This document shows, in pieces, positions 32,190 through 40,369 of a stretch of DNA of 64,000 nucleotides. The notes below the pieces were generated by a model. It was not told the DNA's origin and did no database searches. It saw nothing but the letters and a program-made list of their open reading frames with translations. The position numbers and the translations under genes are program-made. Location of the stretch: contig CAZJFH010000006.1 of assembly GCA_964545205.1 (NCBI GenBank), forward strand, positions 1-64,000. Direction: 5' to 3'. Each line of letters begins with the position of its first letter. The stretch's first letter is position 1. This DNA is from CAZJFH01 sp964545205 (lineage in GTDB: Bacteria; Pseudomonadota; Alphaproteobacteria; Rhodospirillales; Magnetospirillaceae).

Positions 32190-32453
32190 ATGGCGAACGT
32201 GACCGTTCGAGACATTCCCGACGAGGTCGTGCGCGGACTCGACGCGCGCGCCGCAGCCGCGGGCCGCTCTCGCGAAGCGGAGATTCGGAGCATCCTCGCC
32301 GAAAGCGTCGCGCCGCGCGCCGACTGGAGCCGTTTCAAGGCGGCGGCGGAACTGGCGCGACGCAGTCTCCCGCGGGGCCCCCTTTCCGACAGCGTGCAAG
32401 ACTTGGCCGAGGCTCGTGCCGAACGGGTCCGGGGCTGGGAAACCGGCCAGTGA
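32190..32453 (+). CDS. FitA/VapB-type antitoxin
   Basis: An 87-residue protein with an N-terminal ribbon-helix-helix (MANVTVRDIPDEVVRGLDAR, then AAAAGRSREAEIRSIL) that binds DNA and neutralises the adjacent PIN-domain toxin through its C-terminus. GGAGG precedes the ATG and the stop overlaps the toxin's GTG by four bases. A palindromic operator lies just upstream. Confidence 0.88.
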   Translation: MANVTVRDIPDEVVRGLDARAAAAGRSREAEIRSILAESVAPRADWSRFKAAAELARRSLPRGPLSDSVQDLAEARAERVRGWETGQ

Positions 32454-32923
32454 CCTTGCTGGTGGTCGATGCCTCGGTTGCCGTGAAATGGCTGCTGGAC
32501 GAGACCCCGGTCGAAGAGACGGCGCAGGCAAGGCGGATCATCGATCACTTCCACGTCGCCGCCCCCAGACTGCTCGATTTCGAACTGGCAAGCATCCTTT
32601 GGGTAAAGCAACGCAAGGGTCAGCTGACGCCGGAACAGGCGCGATCGGCGGCGCTCGTCTTGCACTCCGCACCGGTGCGCAGAATAGATGACGACGGCCT
32701 GTGGCTGCGCGCGCTTGCGCTGGCCGCCGAGGTCGACCACTCGCCCTACGACTGCGCATACGTCGCCTGCGGACTTGTTTGCGGCGCCCAGGCCGTGGTC
32801 ACTGCGGATCGTGGCTTCGTCCGAGCCTTCCAGGCGTGGCGCTCTCCTGGCCTGCCGGATCGGCCTTATGTCGTCCCGGTGGCGCACCTGGACGTTCTCG
32901 GCCAAGCCGCCCCCCGGAACTGA
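32450..32923 (+). CDS. vapC: VapC-like PIN-domain ribonuclease toxin
   Basis: A 157-residue PIN-domain RNase. Acidic catalytic residues are visible as LVVDASVAVKWLLDE (first Asp), LLDFELASILW (Glu), SPYDCAYVACGL (Asp) and VTADRGF (Asp). It starts at GTG 32450 overlapping the antitoxin stop. The pair sits between murA and hisG and may have been inserted there; its composition is similar to the host. Confidence 0.9.
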   Translation: MTLLVVDASVAVKWLLDETPVEETAQARRIIDHFHVAAPRLLDFELASILWVKQRKGQLTPEQARSAALVLHSAPVRRIDDDGLWLRALALAAEVDHSPYDCAYVACGLVCGAQAVVTADRGFVRAFQAWRSPGLPDRPYVVPVAHLDVLGQAAPRN

Positions 32924-33006
32924 GCCCGAAAACGCCGCACCGCTGTCCAGGCTTGGTCTCGCCGCGCGAGCCGTGTAAAACAGCCGCCATTGACCAGGAG
33001 AGCACA

Positions 33007-33669
33007 GTGGCGAGCGACGACAAGCTGGTGATCGCCCTTCCCAAGGGCCGCATTCTCGACGAGGCGATGCCGCTGGTGCGCGCCGCCGGCATCGAACCCG
33101 AGCCGGAGTTCGACAGGGACTCCAGCCGGAAACTGCGTTTCGCCACCAATCATCCGCATATCGACATCATCCGCGTGCGCTCGTTCGACGTCGCCACCTT
33201 CGTCGCCTTCGGCGCCGCCCAGCTCGGCGTGTGCGGCAACGACGTGCTGATGGAGTTCGACTACCAGGAGATCTACGCGCCGCTGGACCTGAAGATCGGC
33301 AAATGCCGCCTGGCGGTGGCCGAACCGCGCGATCTGTCGGAGCGCGACGACCCGGCGCGCTGGAGCCACGTGCGCATCGCCACCAAATACCCCGACGTCA
33401 CCCGCCGCCACTTCGCGGCGCGCGGCGTCCAGGCCGAGTGCATCAAGCTGAACGGCGCCATGGAGCTGGCGCCGGTGCTGGGCCTGGCCCAGCGCATCGT
33501 CGACCTGGTCTCGACCGGCTCGACGCTGAAGGCCAACGGGCTGGTCGAGATCGAGCACATCGCCGACGTCAGCTCGCGCCTGATCGTCAACCGCACGGCC
33601 CTGAAGACGCGGCCCGAGGTCGGCGGCTGGATCGAACGTTTCCGGGAGGCGGTGAGCGATGCCGGTTGA
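33007..33669 (+). CDS. hisG: ATP phosphoribosyltransferase, short form
   Basis: A 220-residue enzyme catalysing the first step of histidine synthesis (ATP + PRPP). GTG start after CAGGAGAG. Conserved segments are IALPKGRILDEAMPL, GAAQLGVCGNDVLMEF, IATKYPDVTRRHF and the PRPP loop VDLVSTGSTLKANGL. At this length it lacks the C-terminal regulatory domain, so it is the short form that needs HisZ; no hisZ is in the window. It overlaps hisD by 11 bp. Confidence 0.95.
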   Translation: MASDDKLVIALPKGRILDEAMPLVRAAGIEPEPEFDRDSSRKLRFATNHPHIDIIRVRSFDVATFVAFGAAQLGVCGNDVLMEFDYQEIYAPLDLKIGKCRLAVAEPRDLSERDDPARWSHVRIATKYPDVTRRHFAARGVQAECIKLNGAMELAPVLGLAQRIVDLVSTGSTLKANGLVEIEHIADVSSRLIVNRTALKTRPEVGGWIERFREAVSDAG

Positions 33670-34963
33670 GCTGAATGCGACGGCGCCCGGCTTCGACCGG
33701 GCCTTCGAGGCGCTGATCTCGGCCAAGCGCGAGAACGACGCCGACGTCAACGCCGCCGTCGCGGCGATCCTGGCGGACGTGCAGGCGCACGGCGACGCCG
33801 CGGTGATCGACTACACCGCCCGCTTCGACCGGCTCGAGCTGACGCCGGCGGCGATGCGCATCGGCGCCGCCGAGGTCGACGCGGCGCTGGCCGCCTGCGC
33901 GCCCGCGACGCTGCAGGCGCTGGAGCTGGCGGCCGCGCGGATCACCGACTTCCACCGCCGCCAGATGCCCACCGGCCTCGACTACGTCGACGCCGCCGGC
34001 GTGCGGCTGGGCTACCGCTGGACCGCGGTCGCCGCCGCCGGGCTCTACGTGCCGGGCGGCACCGCCGCCTATCCGTCGTCGGTGCTGATGAACGCGCTGC
34101 CGGCCAAGGTCGCCGGCGTGCCGCGGCTGGTCATGGTGGTCCCGACCCCGGACGGCCGGCTCAATCCGCTGGTCCTGGCCGCCGCCCGCCTGGCCGGAGT
34201 CGACGAGATCTACCGCATCGGCGGCGCCCAGGCGATCGGCGCGCTGGCCTACGGCACCGAGACCATCGCCGCCGTCGACAAGATCGTCGGCCCCGGCAAC
34301 GCCTACGTCGCCGCCGCCAAGCGCCAGGTGTTCGGCCGCGTCGGCATCGACATGATCGCCGGCCCCTCGGAGATCCTGGTCGTCGCCGACGCCCAGAACG
34401 ACCCCGCCTGGATCGCCGCCGACCTGCTCAGCCAGGCCGAGCACGACACCGCCGCGCAGTCGATCCTGATCACCGACGACGCCGGTTTCGCCGCCGCCGT
34501 CGGCCGCGCCGTCGAGGATCATCTGAAGACCCTGCCGCGCGCCGGGATCGCCCGCGAAAGCTGGCAGGCGCACGGCGCCCTGGTGCTGGTGCCGACCCTC
34601 GACGACGCCGTGCCGCTGATCGACCGCATCGCGCCCGAGCACCTGGAGCTGGCCGTCGCCGACCCGGACGCGCTGGCGGCCAAGGTTCGCAATGCCGGGG
34701 CCATCTTCCTCGGCCGCCACACGCCCGAGGCCATCGGCGACTACGTCGGCGGCCCCAACCACGTGCTGCCGACGGCCCGCAGCGCCCGGTTCTCGTCGGG
34801 CCTGGGCGTGCTCGACTTCGTCAAGCGCACGACCTTCGTCGGCTGCAGCCCCGAGGCGCTGCGTGCGATCGGTCCGGCGGCGGTGACCCTGGCCGAGGCC
34901 GAGGGGCTTGGCGCGCACGGGCTGTCGGTGGCGGCACGGCTCGCCGCCGGGAAGGATTCATGA
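33659..34963 (+). CDS. hisD: Histidinol dehydrogenase
   Basis: A 434-residue zinc enzyme oxidising histidinol to histidine in two NAD-dependent steps. Signature regions include YVPGGTAAYPSSVLMNALPA, GGAQAIGALAYGTE, VGPGNAYVAAAKRQV, DMIAGPSEILV and the metal-ligand region LSQAEHDTAAQS and GPNHVLPTA. It overlaps hisG and shares four bases with the UPF0262 gene, so one transcript is likely. Confidence 0.96.
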   Translation: MPVELNATAPGFDRAFEALISAKRENDADVNAAVAAILADVQAHGDAAVIDYTARFDRLELTPAAMRIGAAEVDAALAACAPATLQALELAAARITDFHRRQMPTGLDYVDAAGVRLGYRWTAVAAAGLYVPGGTAAYPSSVLMNALPAKVAGVPRLVMVVPTPDGRLNPLVLAAARLAGVDEIYRIGGAQAIGALAYGTETIAAVDKIVGPGNAYVAAAKRQVFGRVGIDMIAGPSEILVVADAQNDPAWIAADLLSQAEHDTAAQSILITDDAGFAAAVGRAVEDHLKTLPRAGIARESWQAHGALVLVPTLDDAVPLIDRIAPEHLELAVADPDALAAKVRNAGAIFLGRHTPEAIGDYVGGPNHVLPTARSARFSSGLGVLDFVKRTTFVGCSPEALRAIGPAAVTLAEAEGLGAHGLSVAARLAAGKDS

Positions 34964-35442
34964 CGCCGCTGCACACCAGACAGCGGCTGGTCAACGTCCA
35001 GCTCGACGAGAAGACGGTGGTCCGGCGCAAGCCGGAAGTGGAGCACGAGCGCGCGGTCGCCATCTACGACCTGATCGAGGAGAACTACTTCGCCCCGGTC
35101 GGCGACTACAAGGGACCCTATTCGCTGCACATCAGCCTCGAAGACAACCGGCTGTGCCTGGACGTCCGCGGCGAGGACGAGACGCCTTATACCAAGGTCC
35201 AGTTGGCGCTGAAGCCGTTCCAGCGCATCGTCAAGGACTACTTCATCGTCTGCGAGAGCTACTATTCGGCAATCAAGAAGTCGTCGCCGTCGCAGATCGA
35301 GGCCATCGACATGGGCCGGCGCGGACTGCACAACGAGGGCTCGGACCTGCTGCGCGAACGTCTGGCCGGCAAGATCGACATCGACCACGACACCGCCAGG
35401 CGGCTGTTCACCCTGATCTGCGTCCTTCACATCCGGGGCTGA
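34960..35442 (+). CDS. UPF0262 family protein
   Basis: A 160-residue protein of the alphaproteobacterial UPF0262 family, typically next to hisD. Recognisable segments are RAVAIYDLIEENYFAPVGDY and LALKPFQRIVKDYFIVCESY, with YYSAIKKSSPSQIEAIDMGR after. The function is unknown. It starts within the hisD stop; the next gene begins 5 bp after its end. Confidence 0.88.
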   Translation: MTPLHTRQRLVNVQLDEKTVVRRKPEVEHERAVAIYDLIEENYFAPVGDYKGPYSLHISLEDNRLCLDVRGEDETPYTKVQLALKPFQRIVKDYFIVCESYYSAIKKSSPSQIEAIDMGRRGLHNEGSDLLRERLAGKIDIDHDTARRLFTLICVLHIRG

Positions 35443-35446
35443 TCGC

Positions 35447-35893
35447 GTGGGCGAACTGCCGGGCGCCGTCCTGTTCTGCTGCACCTGGAACGCCGTGCGC
35501 TCGCCGATGGCCGAAGCCATCATGAAGCACCTGCACGGCCGCCGGGTGTTCGTCGATTCGGTCGGCGTGCGCCAGGGCGGCGAACTGGACCCCTTCGCGG
35601 TGGCGGTCATGGACGAGATCGGCATCGACATCCGACGCCACCGGCCCAAGACCTTCGACGAACTCGAGGACGAGAGCTTCGACGTGGTCATCTCGCTGTC
35701 GCCCGAGGCGCAGCACAAGGCGGTCGAACTGACCCGGACCTCGGCCTGCGAGGTCGAGTTCTGGCCGAGCATGGACCCGACCGCCGTCGAGGGCAGCCGC
35801 GAGGTCCGGCTGCAGGCCTATCGCGATCTCCGCGACAGTATCCGCGCGCGGATACTCGCCAAGTTTCCAGTCCACAAAATCCCGCAGGCGTGA
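35447..35893 (+). CDS. Low-molecular-weight tyrosine phosphatase family protein
   Basis: A 148-residue protein with the phosphate-binding loop C-x5-R-S (CTWNAVRSPMAEA, near residue 12) and a DPTAVEGS region in place of the usual DP acid loop. LMW phosphatases and ArsC-type reductases share this fold; the single P-loop and missing arsenate-specific Cys residues favour a phosphatase. GTG start. It lies in the hisG-hisD-UPF0262 group, an order common in alphaproteobacteria. Confidence 0.82.
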   Translation: MGELPGAVLFCCTWNAVRSPMAEAIMKHLHGRRVFVDSVGVRQGGELDPFAVAVMDEIGIDIRRHRPKTFDELEDESFDVVISLSPEAQHKAVELTRTSACEVEFWPSMDPTAVEGSREVRLQAYRDLRDSIRARILAKFPVHKIPQA

Positions 35894-35990
35894 TACCCGC
35901 CGCGCCGCGTCGCGGCTTCTGAAAAAGTCTTGACCGCACCACGCCTGAAACGGCACTTATTCCGGCGTCCAAGCCGCCGACGGAGGTCCA

Positions 35991-36209
35991 ATGGCCAAAG
36001 AAGACGTGATCGAGTTTTCCGGAGTCGTGGTCGAGCTGTTGCCGAACGCGATGTTCCGGGTCAAGCTCGACAACGAGCATGAAATTCTTGCGCATACCTC
36101 GGGTAAGATGCGCAAGAATCGCATTCGCGTCCTGGCCGGCGACCGCGTCAATGTCGAGATGACGCCCTACGACCTGAGCAAGGGTCGCATCACCTTCCGG
36201 TTCAAGTAA
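35991..36209 (+). CDS. infA: Translation initiation factor IF-1
   Basis: A 72-residue S1/OB-fold protein binding the 30S A site during initiation. The sequence is standard: MAKEDVIEFSGVVVELLPNA, FRVKLDNEHEILAHTSGKMR, ending GRITFRFK. GGAGG precedes the ATG, and a 97-bp gap before it with TTGACC probably holds its own promoter. maf follows after 2 bp. Confidence 0.98.
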   Translation: MAKEDVIEFSGVVVELLPNAMFRVKLDNEHEILAHTSGKMRKNRIRVLAGDRVNVEMTPYDLSKGRITFRFK

Positions 36210-36211
36210 GG

Positions 36212-36823
36212 TTGGGCGCGGCCGACCGCCCGGCGCTGGTTCTGGCCTCGGCTTCGCCGCGGCGCTTGGACCTGCTGAACCAGCTCGGGCTGGCGCCAGA
36301 TCGCATCGACCCCGCCGCCCTGGACGAAACGCCGCGGCGCGGCGAACTGCCGGCCCCGCACGCCGAGCGCCTGGCCGCGGAAAAGGCGCGCACCGCCGCC
36401 CAACGCAATCCCGACGCCTTCGTGATCGCCGCCGACACCGTCGTCGCCGTCGGCCGCCGCATCCTGCCCAAGGCCGAGGACGAGGCCACGGCGCGCCGCT
36501 GCCTCGAGATGCTCTCGGGGCGCCGGCACCGCGTCCATGGCGGGCTGTGCGTGATCGCCCCCGGCGGGCGCGCCGTCAGCCGCCTGGTCACCACCTCCGT
36601 CGCCTTCAAGCGGCTCGACGCCGGCGAGATCGCCGCCTACCTGGCGCGTGGCGAGTGGCACGGCAAGGCCGGCGGCTACGCCATCCAGGGCCTCGCCGCC
36701 GCCTTCGTGCGCCAGATCATCGGCTCCTACTCCAACGTCGTCGGCCTGCCGCTGCACGAAACCTATCAGGTGCTGCGCGGCCTCGGCTACGGGCCGGCAG
36801 TGCTCGGCGGCGATGGCGGCTGA
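36212..36823 (+). CDS. maf: Maf-family nucleotide pyrophosphatase
   Basis: A 203-residue house-cleaning phosphatase acting on non-canonical nucleotides. Motifs are LASASPRRLDLLNQLG, DETPRRGELP, VIAADTVVAVGRRILPK and GGYAIQGLAAAFVRQIIGSY. The start at TTG 36212 directly after the infA stop fits the spacing; a downstream start would cut the LASASPRR motif. It overlaps the RNase gene by 11 bp. Confidence 0.93.
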   Translation: MGAADRPALVLASASPRRLDLLNQLGLAPDRIDPAALDETPRRGELPAPHAERLAAEKARTAAQRNPDAFVIAADTVVAVGRRILPKAEDEATARRCLEMLSGRRHRVHGGLCVIAPGGRAVSRLVTTSVAFKRLDAGEIAAYLARGEWHGKAGGYAIQGLAAAFVRQIIGSYSNVVGLPLHETYQVLRGLGYGPAVLGGDGG

Positions 36824-38096
36824 CACCATCCTCTGCGCCGCCTCTCCGGGCGAGACCCGTCTCGCCCTGGTCGAGGACGGCCACGTCGTCGAACTGGCGG
36901 CGATCCGCCCCGGACAGGCGGCCGGCGGCATCTGGCTCGGCCGGGTGAGCGCCGTCGGACGCGCCGGCGCCTTCGTCGACATCGGCCTCGCCCGGCCCGG
37001 GCATCTCCAGGAAGCCGCCGCCGAAGGCGAGGCGGTGCTGGTGCAGGCGCTCGCCGATCCGCACGGCGCCAAGGGCGCGCGGCTGACCCGGGCGGTGTCG
37101 CTGAGCGGGCGCCTGCTGGCGCTGTCACCGCTCAAGCCCGGCGTCTCGGCGTCGCGCCGGATCGAGGCCGCCGAGCGCGAGCGGCTGCTGGCGATCGGCC
37201 GCGGCCTCGCCCGGGCCGGCGAAGGCTTCGTGATCCGCAGCGCCGCAGCCGGCGCCGCCGCCGAGGCCATCGCCGCCGAACTGGAACGCCTGCGCGCCGA
37301 CTGGCACGCGGTGCAGGCCGCCGCCGCCGCGACCCGCGCCCCCGCCCTGCTGCGCGCCCCCGATCCGCTGGCCCGCATGCTCGCCGATAATCCGGCGGTA
37401 ACGCGGGTGCTGGTCGACGACTCCGCCGCCTTCGCGGCGTTGCGCGGCCGCCACGGCGCGCTGATCGTCCGCGAGCCCGACCCGTTCGCCCTGTTCGACG
37501 CCGACGAGACGCTGGAGCAGGCGCTGGCCCCCCTGGTGCCGCTGCCCGGCGGCGGCAGCCTGATCATCGAGGAGGCGGCGGCGGCGACCCTGGTCGACGT
37601 CAACGCCGGCGGCGCCGATCCCGACGCCGCGAACGAGGCGGCGGTGCGGGAGCTGGCGCGGCAGCTGCGGCTGCGCAACCTGTCGGGGCGCATCCTGTTC
37701 GACGCCATCCCGACGCGCCGCCGCCGCGACGGCCTGCTGAGCGCGCTGCGCCGCGCCGTCGCCGCCGATCCGGTGCCGACCCACGTCGTCGGGACGACGC
37801 CGCTGGGCCTGGTCGAGACGACGCGCGAACGCCGGCGCGCATCGCTGGCCGAGGTCATGCTCGAACGCCGCAGCGAGCCGAGCGCCGAAACCGTCGCGCT
37901 GGCGGCCCTGCGCGCGCTGCTGCGCGAGACGGCCCGGCCGGGCGCGCCGGTCGTCCGGGCGGCGCCCGAGGTCGCGGCGGCGCTGGCCGGACTCGCCGAA
38001 GCGCGCGCCGAGACCGAGCGCCGCCTGGGCCGCCCCTTTCGCGTCGAGGCCGATTCCGGCCGCGGCCGCCATGACGTCGCCATTGCCTGGACCTGA
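36813..38096 (+). CDS. Short ribonuclease E/G family protein
   Basis: A 427-residue relative of RNase G. An S1-like N-terminal part (GGIWLGRVSAVGRAGAFVDI) precedes a catalytic domain that keeps the two metal-binding aspartates in LVDVNAGG and GRILFDAIPTRR. The CPxCxG zinc-link of classical RNase E/G is absent and the protein is shorter (E. coli RNase G is 489 residues). The order infA-maf-this gene-yacG is usual in alphaproteobacteria. It probably takes part in rRNA or mRNA processing. Confidence 0.85.
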   Translation: MAADTILCAASPGETRLALVEDGHVVELAAIRPGQAAGGIWLGRVSAVGRAGAFVDIGLARPGHLQEAAAEGEAVLVQALADPHGAKGARLTRAVSLSGRLLALSPLKPGVSASRRIEAAERERLLAIGRGLARAGEGFVIRSAAAGAAAEAIAAELERLRADWHAVQAAAAATRAPALLRAPDPLARMLADNPAVTRVLVDDSAAFAALRGRHGALIVREPDPFALFDADETLEQALAPLVPLPGGGSLIIEEAAAATLVDVNAGGADPDAANEAAVRELARQLRLRNLSGRILFDAIPTRRRRDGLLSALRRAVAADPVPTHVVGTTPLGLVETTRERRRASLAEVMLERRSEPSAETVALAALRALLRETARPGAPVVRAAPEVAAALAGLAEARAETERRLGRPFRVEADSGRGRHDVAIAWT

Positions 38097-38150
38097 CGCG
38101 CTTCGCCCACGAGGCGGAGCGCGTCGCGTCAGCCCCCGCGAGGGAATAGG

Positions 38151-38342
38151 ATGACCAAGAAACAGAACTCCCCTTCCGCCCCCGGCTGCCCGATCTGCGG
38201 CAAGCCCAGCGCCGAGCGCTTCCGGCCGTTCTGTTCGCGCCGCTGCGCCGACGTCGACCTGAACCGCTGGCTGGGCGGCGTCTACGCCATCCCCGGCGAG
38301 CGCGACCCGGCCAACGACGACGGCGATGAAGAGGACGTCTAG
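38151..38342 (+). CDS. yacG: DNA gyrase inhibitor YacG
   Basis: A 63-residue zinc protein with the CPICGKP...FCSRRCADVDLNRWL arrangement typical of YacG, which binds GyrB. Four Cys ligands are intact, and an acidic tail (NDDGDEEDV) follows. It lies 54 bp after the RNase gene. Confidence 0.94.
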   Translation: MTKKQNSPSAPGCPICGKPSAERFRPFCSRRCADVDLNRWLGGVYAIPGERDPANDDGDEEDV

Positions 38343-38405
38343 ATTCCGTCTTTTTTAACCGCCCGGCGCTTTAATCCCCGCAACGGAAAACAACGCGAGG
38401 GCGTC

Positions 38406-38582
38406 ATGGCGTTCAACATGCGCGGCTCCATCGTCGTCTCGGGCGCCGGTCCCGACGACATCGCCGACGTGATCGAGCGGGTCGCGGCGGTGCTCAAGGA
38501 CGTGCCGTCGACCTGGTCGGTGGTATGGGAAAACGACGGCCGCGACGACCAGCCGGTTCCGGAGGAGGACGCCGCCGCCTGA
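38406..38582 (+). CDS. Small hypothetical host protein (58 aa)
   Basis: A 58-residue acidic protein (MAFNMRGSIVVSGAGPDDIA..., VIERVAAVLKDVPSTWSVVW). A purine-rich GAGGGCGTC lies before the ATG. It has one beta-alpha-beta pattern and no recognised family. It ends six bases before a convergent gene. Confidence 0.55.
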   Translation: MAFNMRGSIVVSGAGPDDIADVIERVAAVLKDVPSTWSVVWENDGRDDQPVPEEDAAA

Positions 38583-38587
38583 GGGGG

Positions 38588-39136
38588 TCACGCCTCCTCG
38601 GGCAGCCCGGTCGGCAGGCCGTCGATGCTGACCCGGTTGTTGGCGCGGCGATAGTCGCGCAAGCCCGCCTCGCCCTTGGCCTTCGCCCAGCGCGGCAGGT
38701 CGGGGCGCTGGCGCACCAGCGCCATCTCGGGCACCCCGAACCCGCAGGACGTCACCACCAGATCGATGTCGGCGACCACGATCTGCCGCACCCCGGCCGG
38801 TGCCCCGAACGGCGCGGCCAGCGCTTGCCACTCGGCGTCGCCGGCATGGATCGCGCGGGCGGTGCCGTAGAGCTTCAGGATCAGCGGCTTCGGCCCGAAG
38901 CCGCAGAACAGGAGGGTGATGCGGCCGTCGGCCAGAAGGTGGGCGGCGGTGTCGTTGCTGCTGCCGGTCAGGTCGAGATAGCAGAGCCGGTTCTCCGACA
39001 GCAGCCGCAGGCAGTCGAGGCCCTTCGGCGAGACGTTGACGCGGCCGCCGGCGGCGGCGCTGGCGACGAAGAACATCGGCTGCTCGGCGATGAACCGCCG
39101 CAGCTCGTCGGTGATGCAGGGGTGCTTCTTGGCCAT
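38588..39136 (-). CDS. Pyridoxamine 5'-phosphate oxidase family protein
   Basis: A 182-residue flavin-binding split-barrel protein (ELRRFIAEQPMFFVASAAAG, RVNVSPKGLDCLRLL, LTGSSNDTAAHLLADGRITL). The pattern matches small PNPOx-fold proteins that bind FMN, F420 or haem, but not PdxH itself. It is last in the arsenic operon, 14 bp after arsJ; whether it has a role in arsenic redox chemistry is unknown. Confidence 0.8.
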   Translation of the reverse strand: MAKKHPCITDELRRFIAEQPMFFVASAAAGGRVNVSPKGLDCLRLLSENRLCYLDLTGSSNDTAAHLLADGRITLLFCGFGPKPLILKLYGTARAIHAGDAEWQALAAPFGAPAGVRQIVVADIDLVVTSCGFGVPEMALVRQRPDLPRWAKAKGEAGLRDYRRANNRVSIDGLPTGLPEEA

Positions 39137-39150
39137 TGCGCGTCCTCTCC

Positions 39151-40368
39151 TCACGCGGTCCCGGCGGCCGGCGCGCGGTGCGGCAGCAGCAGCGCCACGG
39201 CGGCCGCCACCGCCACCATCGCCGCCGACGCCCACAGGCAGGCGACCAGGCCGCCGGCCTGGTAGACCGCACCCGACAGCAAGGTGCCGAGCAGCCGGCC
39301 GGCGGCGTTGGAACTGTAGTAGAAGCCGACGCTGAGCGCGACCCTGTCGGCGTCGGAATAGGCCAGGATCAGCCAGGAGTGCACGGCCGAGTTGATCGCG
39401 AACAGCACGCCGAACAGCGCCAGCCCGACGATCACCACCACGGTCGCGGCGCCAGGCGCCTCGGTCAGCGACAGCGCCATGGCCGCCGGCACCGCCGCCA
39501 GCGCGAAGCCGAACACCCGAGCCGCCCGGGCGCCGGCGCCGGCTTCGCGGGTCCGGCGCAGGAACGTGGGCGCGGCCGCCTGGACCATGCCGTAGCCGAT
39601 CACCCAGGCGGCCAGGAAGCCGCCGGTCTCGGCGAAGCCCCAGCCCAGGGCCGAGGTCAGGAACAGCGGCAGCGCGACGACGAACCAGACGTCGCGGGCG
39701 CCGAACAGGAACAGCCGCGCCGCCGACAGCACGTTGACGGCGGCATTCTTCGAGAACACGTCGCCGATGCCGGTCTTGGCCTTGGCCTTGCCGAGGCCGC
39801 CGCGCAGGTATCCGGCCGAGGCGGCCAGCACCAGCGCCAGCGCCGCGGCCATCGCCCACAGCGCCCAGACGAAGCCCAGCGTCTCGAGCAGCAGCCCGCC
39901 GAGGAAGAAGCCGACGCCCTTGAGCGCGTTCTTCGAGCCGGTCAGCATCGCCACCCAGCGGAACAGCGCGCCCTCGCCGGCGACCAGCTTGACCGCGCTC
40001 TTCGAGCTCATCTTGGTCAGGTCCTTGGCGACGCCCGACAGCGCCTGCGACGCCATGACGTAGGCCACCGACACGCCGACCGCCCAGTCCGGCCGCACCG
40101 CCGAGAGCATCAGCAGGGCGGCGATCTGGATGCCGAGGCCGGAATACAGCGTCAGCTTCAACCCGTGCCGCGCCGCCAGCCAGCCGCCGGCCAGGTTGGT
40201 CACCATGCCCATGAACTCGTAGAGCAGGAACAGCAGCGCCAGGTCGAGCGGCGAGAACCCGAGCGCGTGGAAGTGCAGCAGCACCAGCATGCGCAGGGCG
40301 CCGTCGGTCAGCGTGAACGCCCAGTAGGCGGCGGTGACGCAGGCGTAGGATCTGACGTCGACGGTCAT
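39151..40368 (-). CDS. arsJ: Organoarsenical efflux MFS transporter ArsJ
   Basis: A 405-residue inner-membrane protein with about 12 membrane segments of the major facilitator type. ArsJ exports 1-arseno-3-phosphoglycerate, made from arsenate by the neighbouring GAPDH. Characteristic segments are VTAAYWAFTLTDGALRMLVL and KDLTKMSSKSAVKLV, with the GAPDH gene one base away. The assignment rests on this neighbour plus sequence pattern. Confidence 0.92.
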   Translation of the reverse strand: MTVDVRSYACVTAAYWAFTLTDGALRMLVLLHFHALGFSPLDLALLFLLYEFMGMVTNLAGGWLAARHGLKLTLYSGLGIQIAALLMLSAVRPDWAVGVSVAYVMASQALSGVAKDLTKMSSKSAVKLVAGEGALFRWVAMLTGSKNALKGVGFFLGGLLLETLGFVWALWAMAAALALVLAASAGYLRGGLGKAKAKTGIGDVFSKNAAVNVLSAARLFLFGARDVWFVVALPLFLTSALGWGFAETGGFLAAWVIGYGMVQAAAPTFLRRTREAGAGARAARVFGFALAAVPAAMALSLTEAPGAATVVVIVGLALFGVLFAINSAVHSWLILAYSDADRVALSVGFYYSSNAAGRLLGTLLSGAVYQAGGLVACLWASAAMVAVAAAVALLLPHRAPAAGTA

Positions 40369-40369
40369 G

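Noticed and set aside
35447..35893. Arsenate reductase ArsC
   Set aside because: It has the CX5R loop of the shared fold but sits in the his/infA region, not in the ars operon, and lacks the extra redox cysteines.
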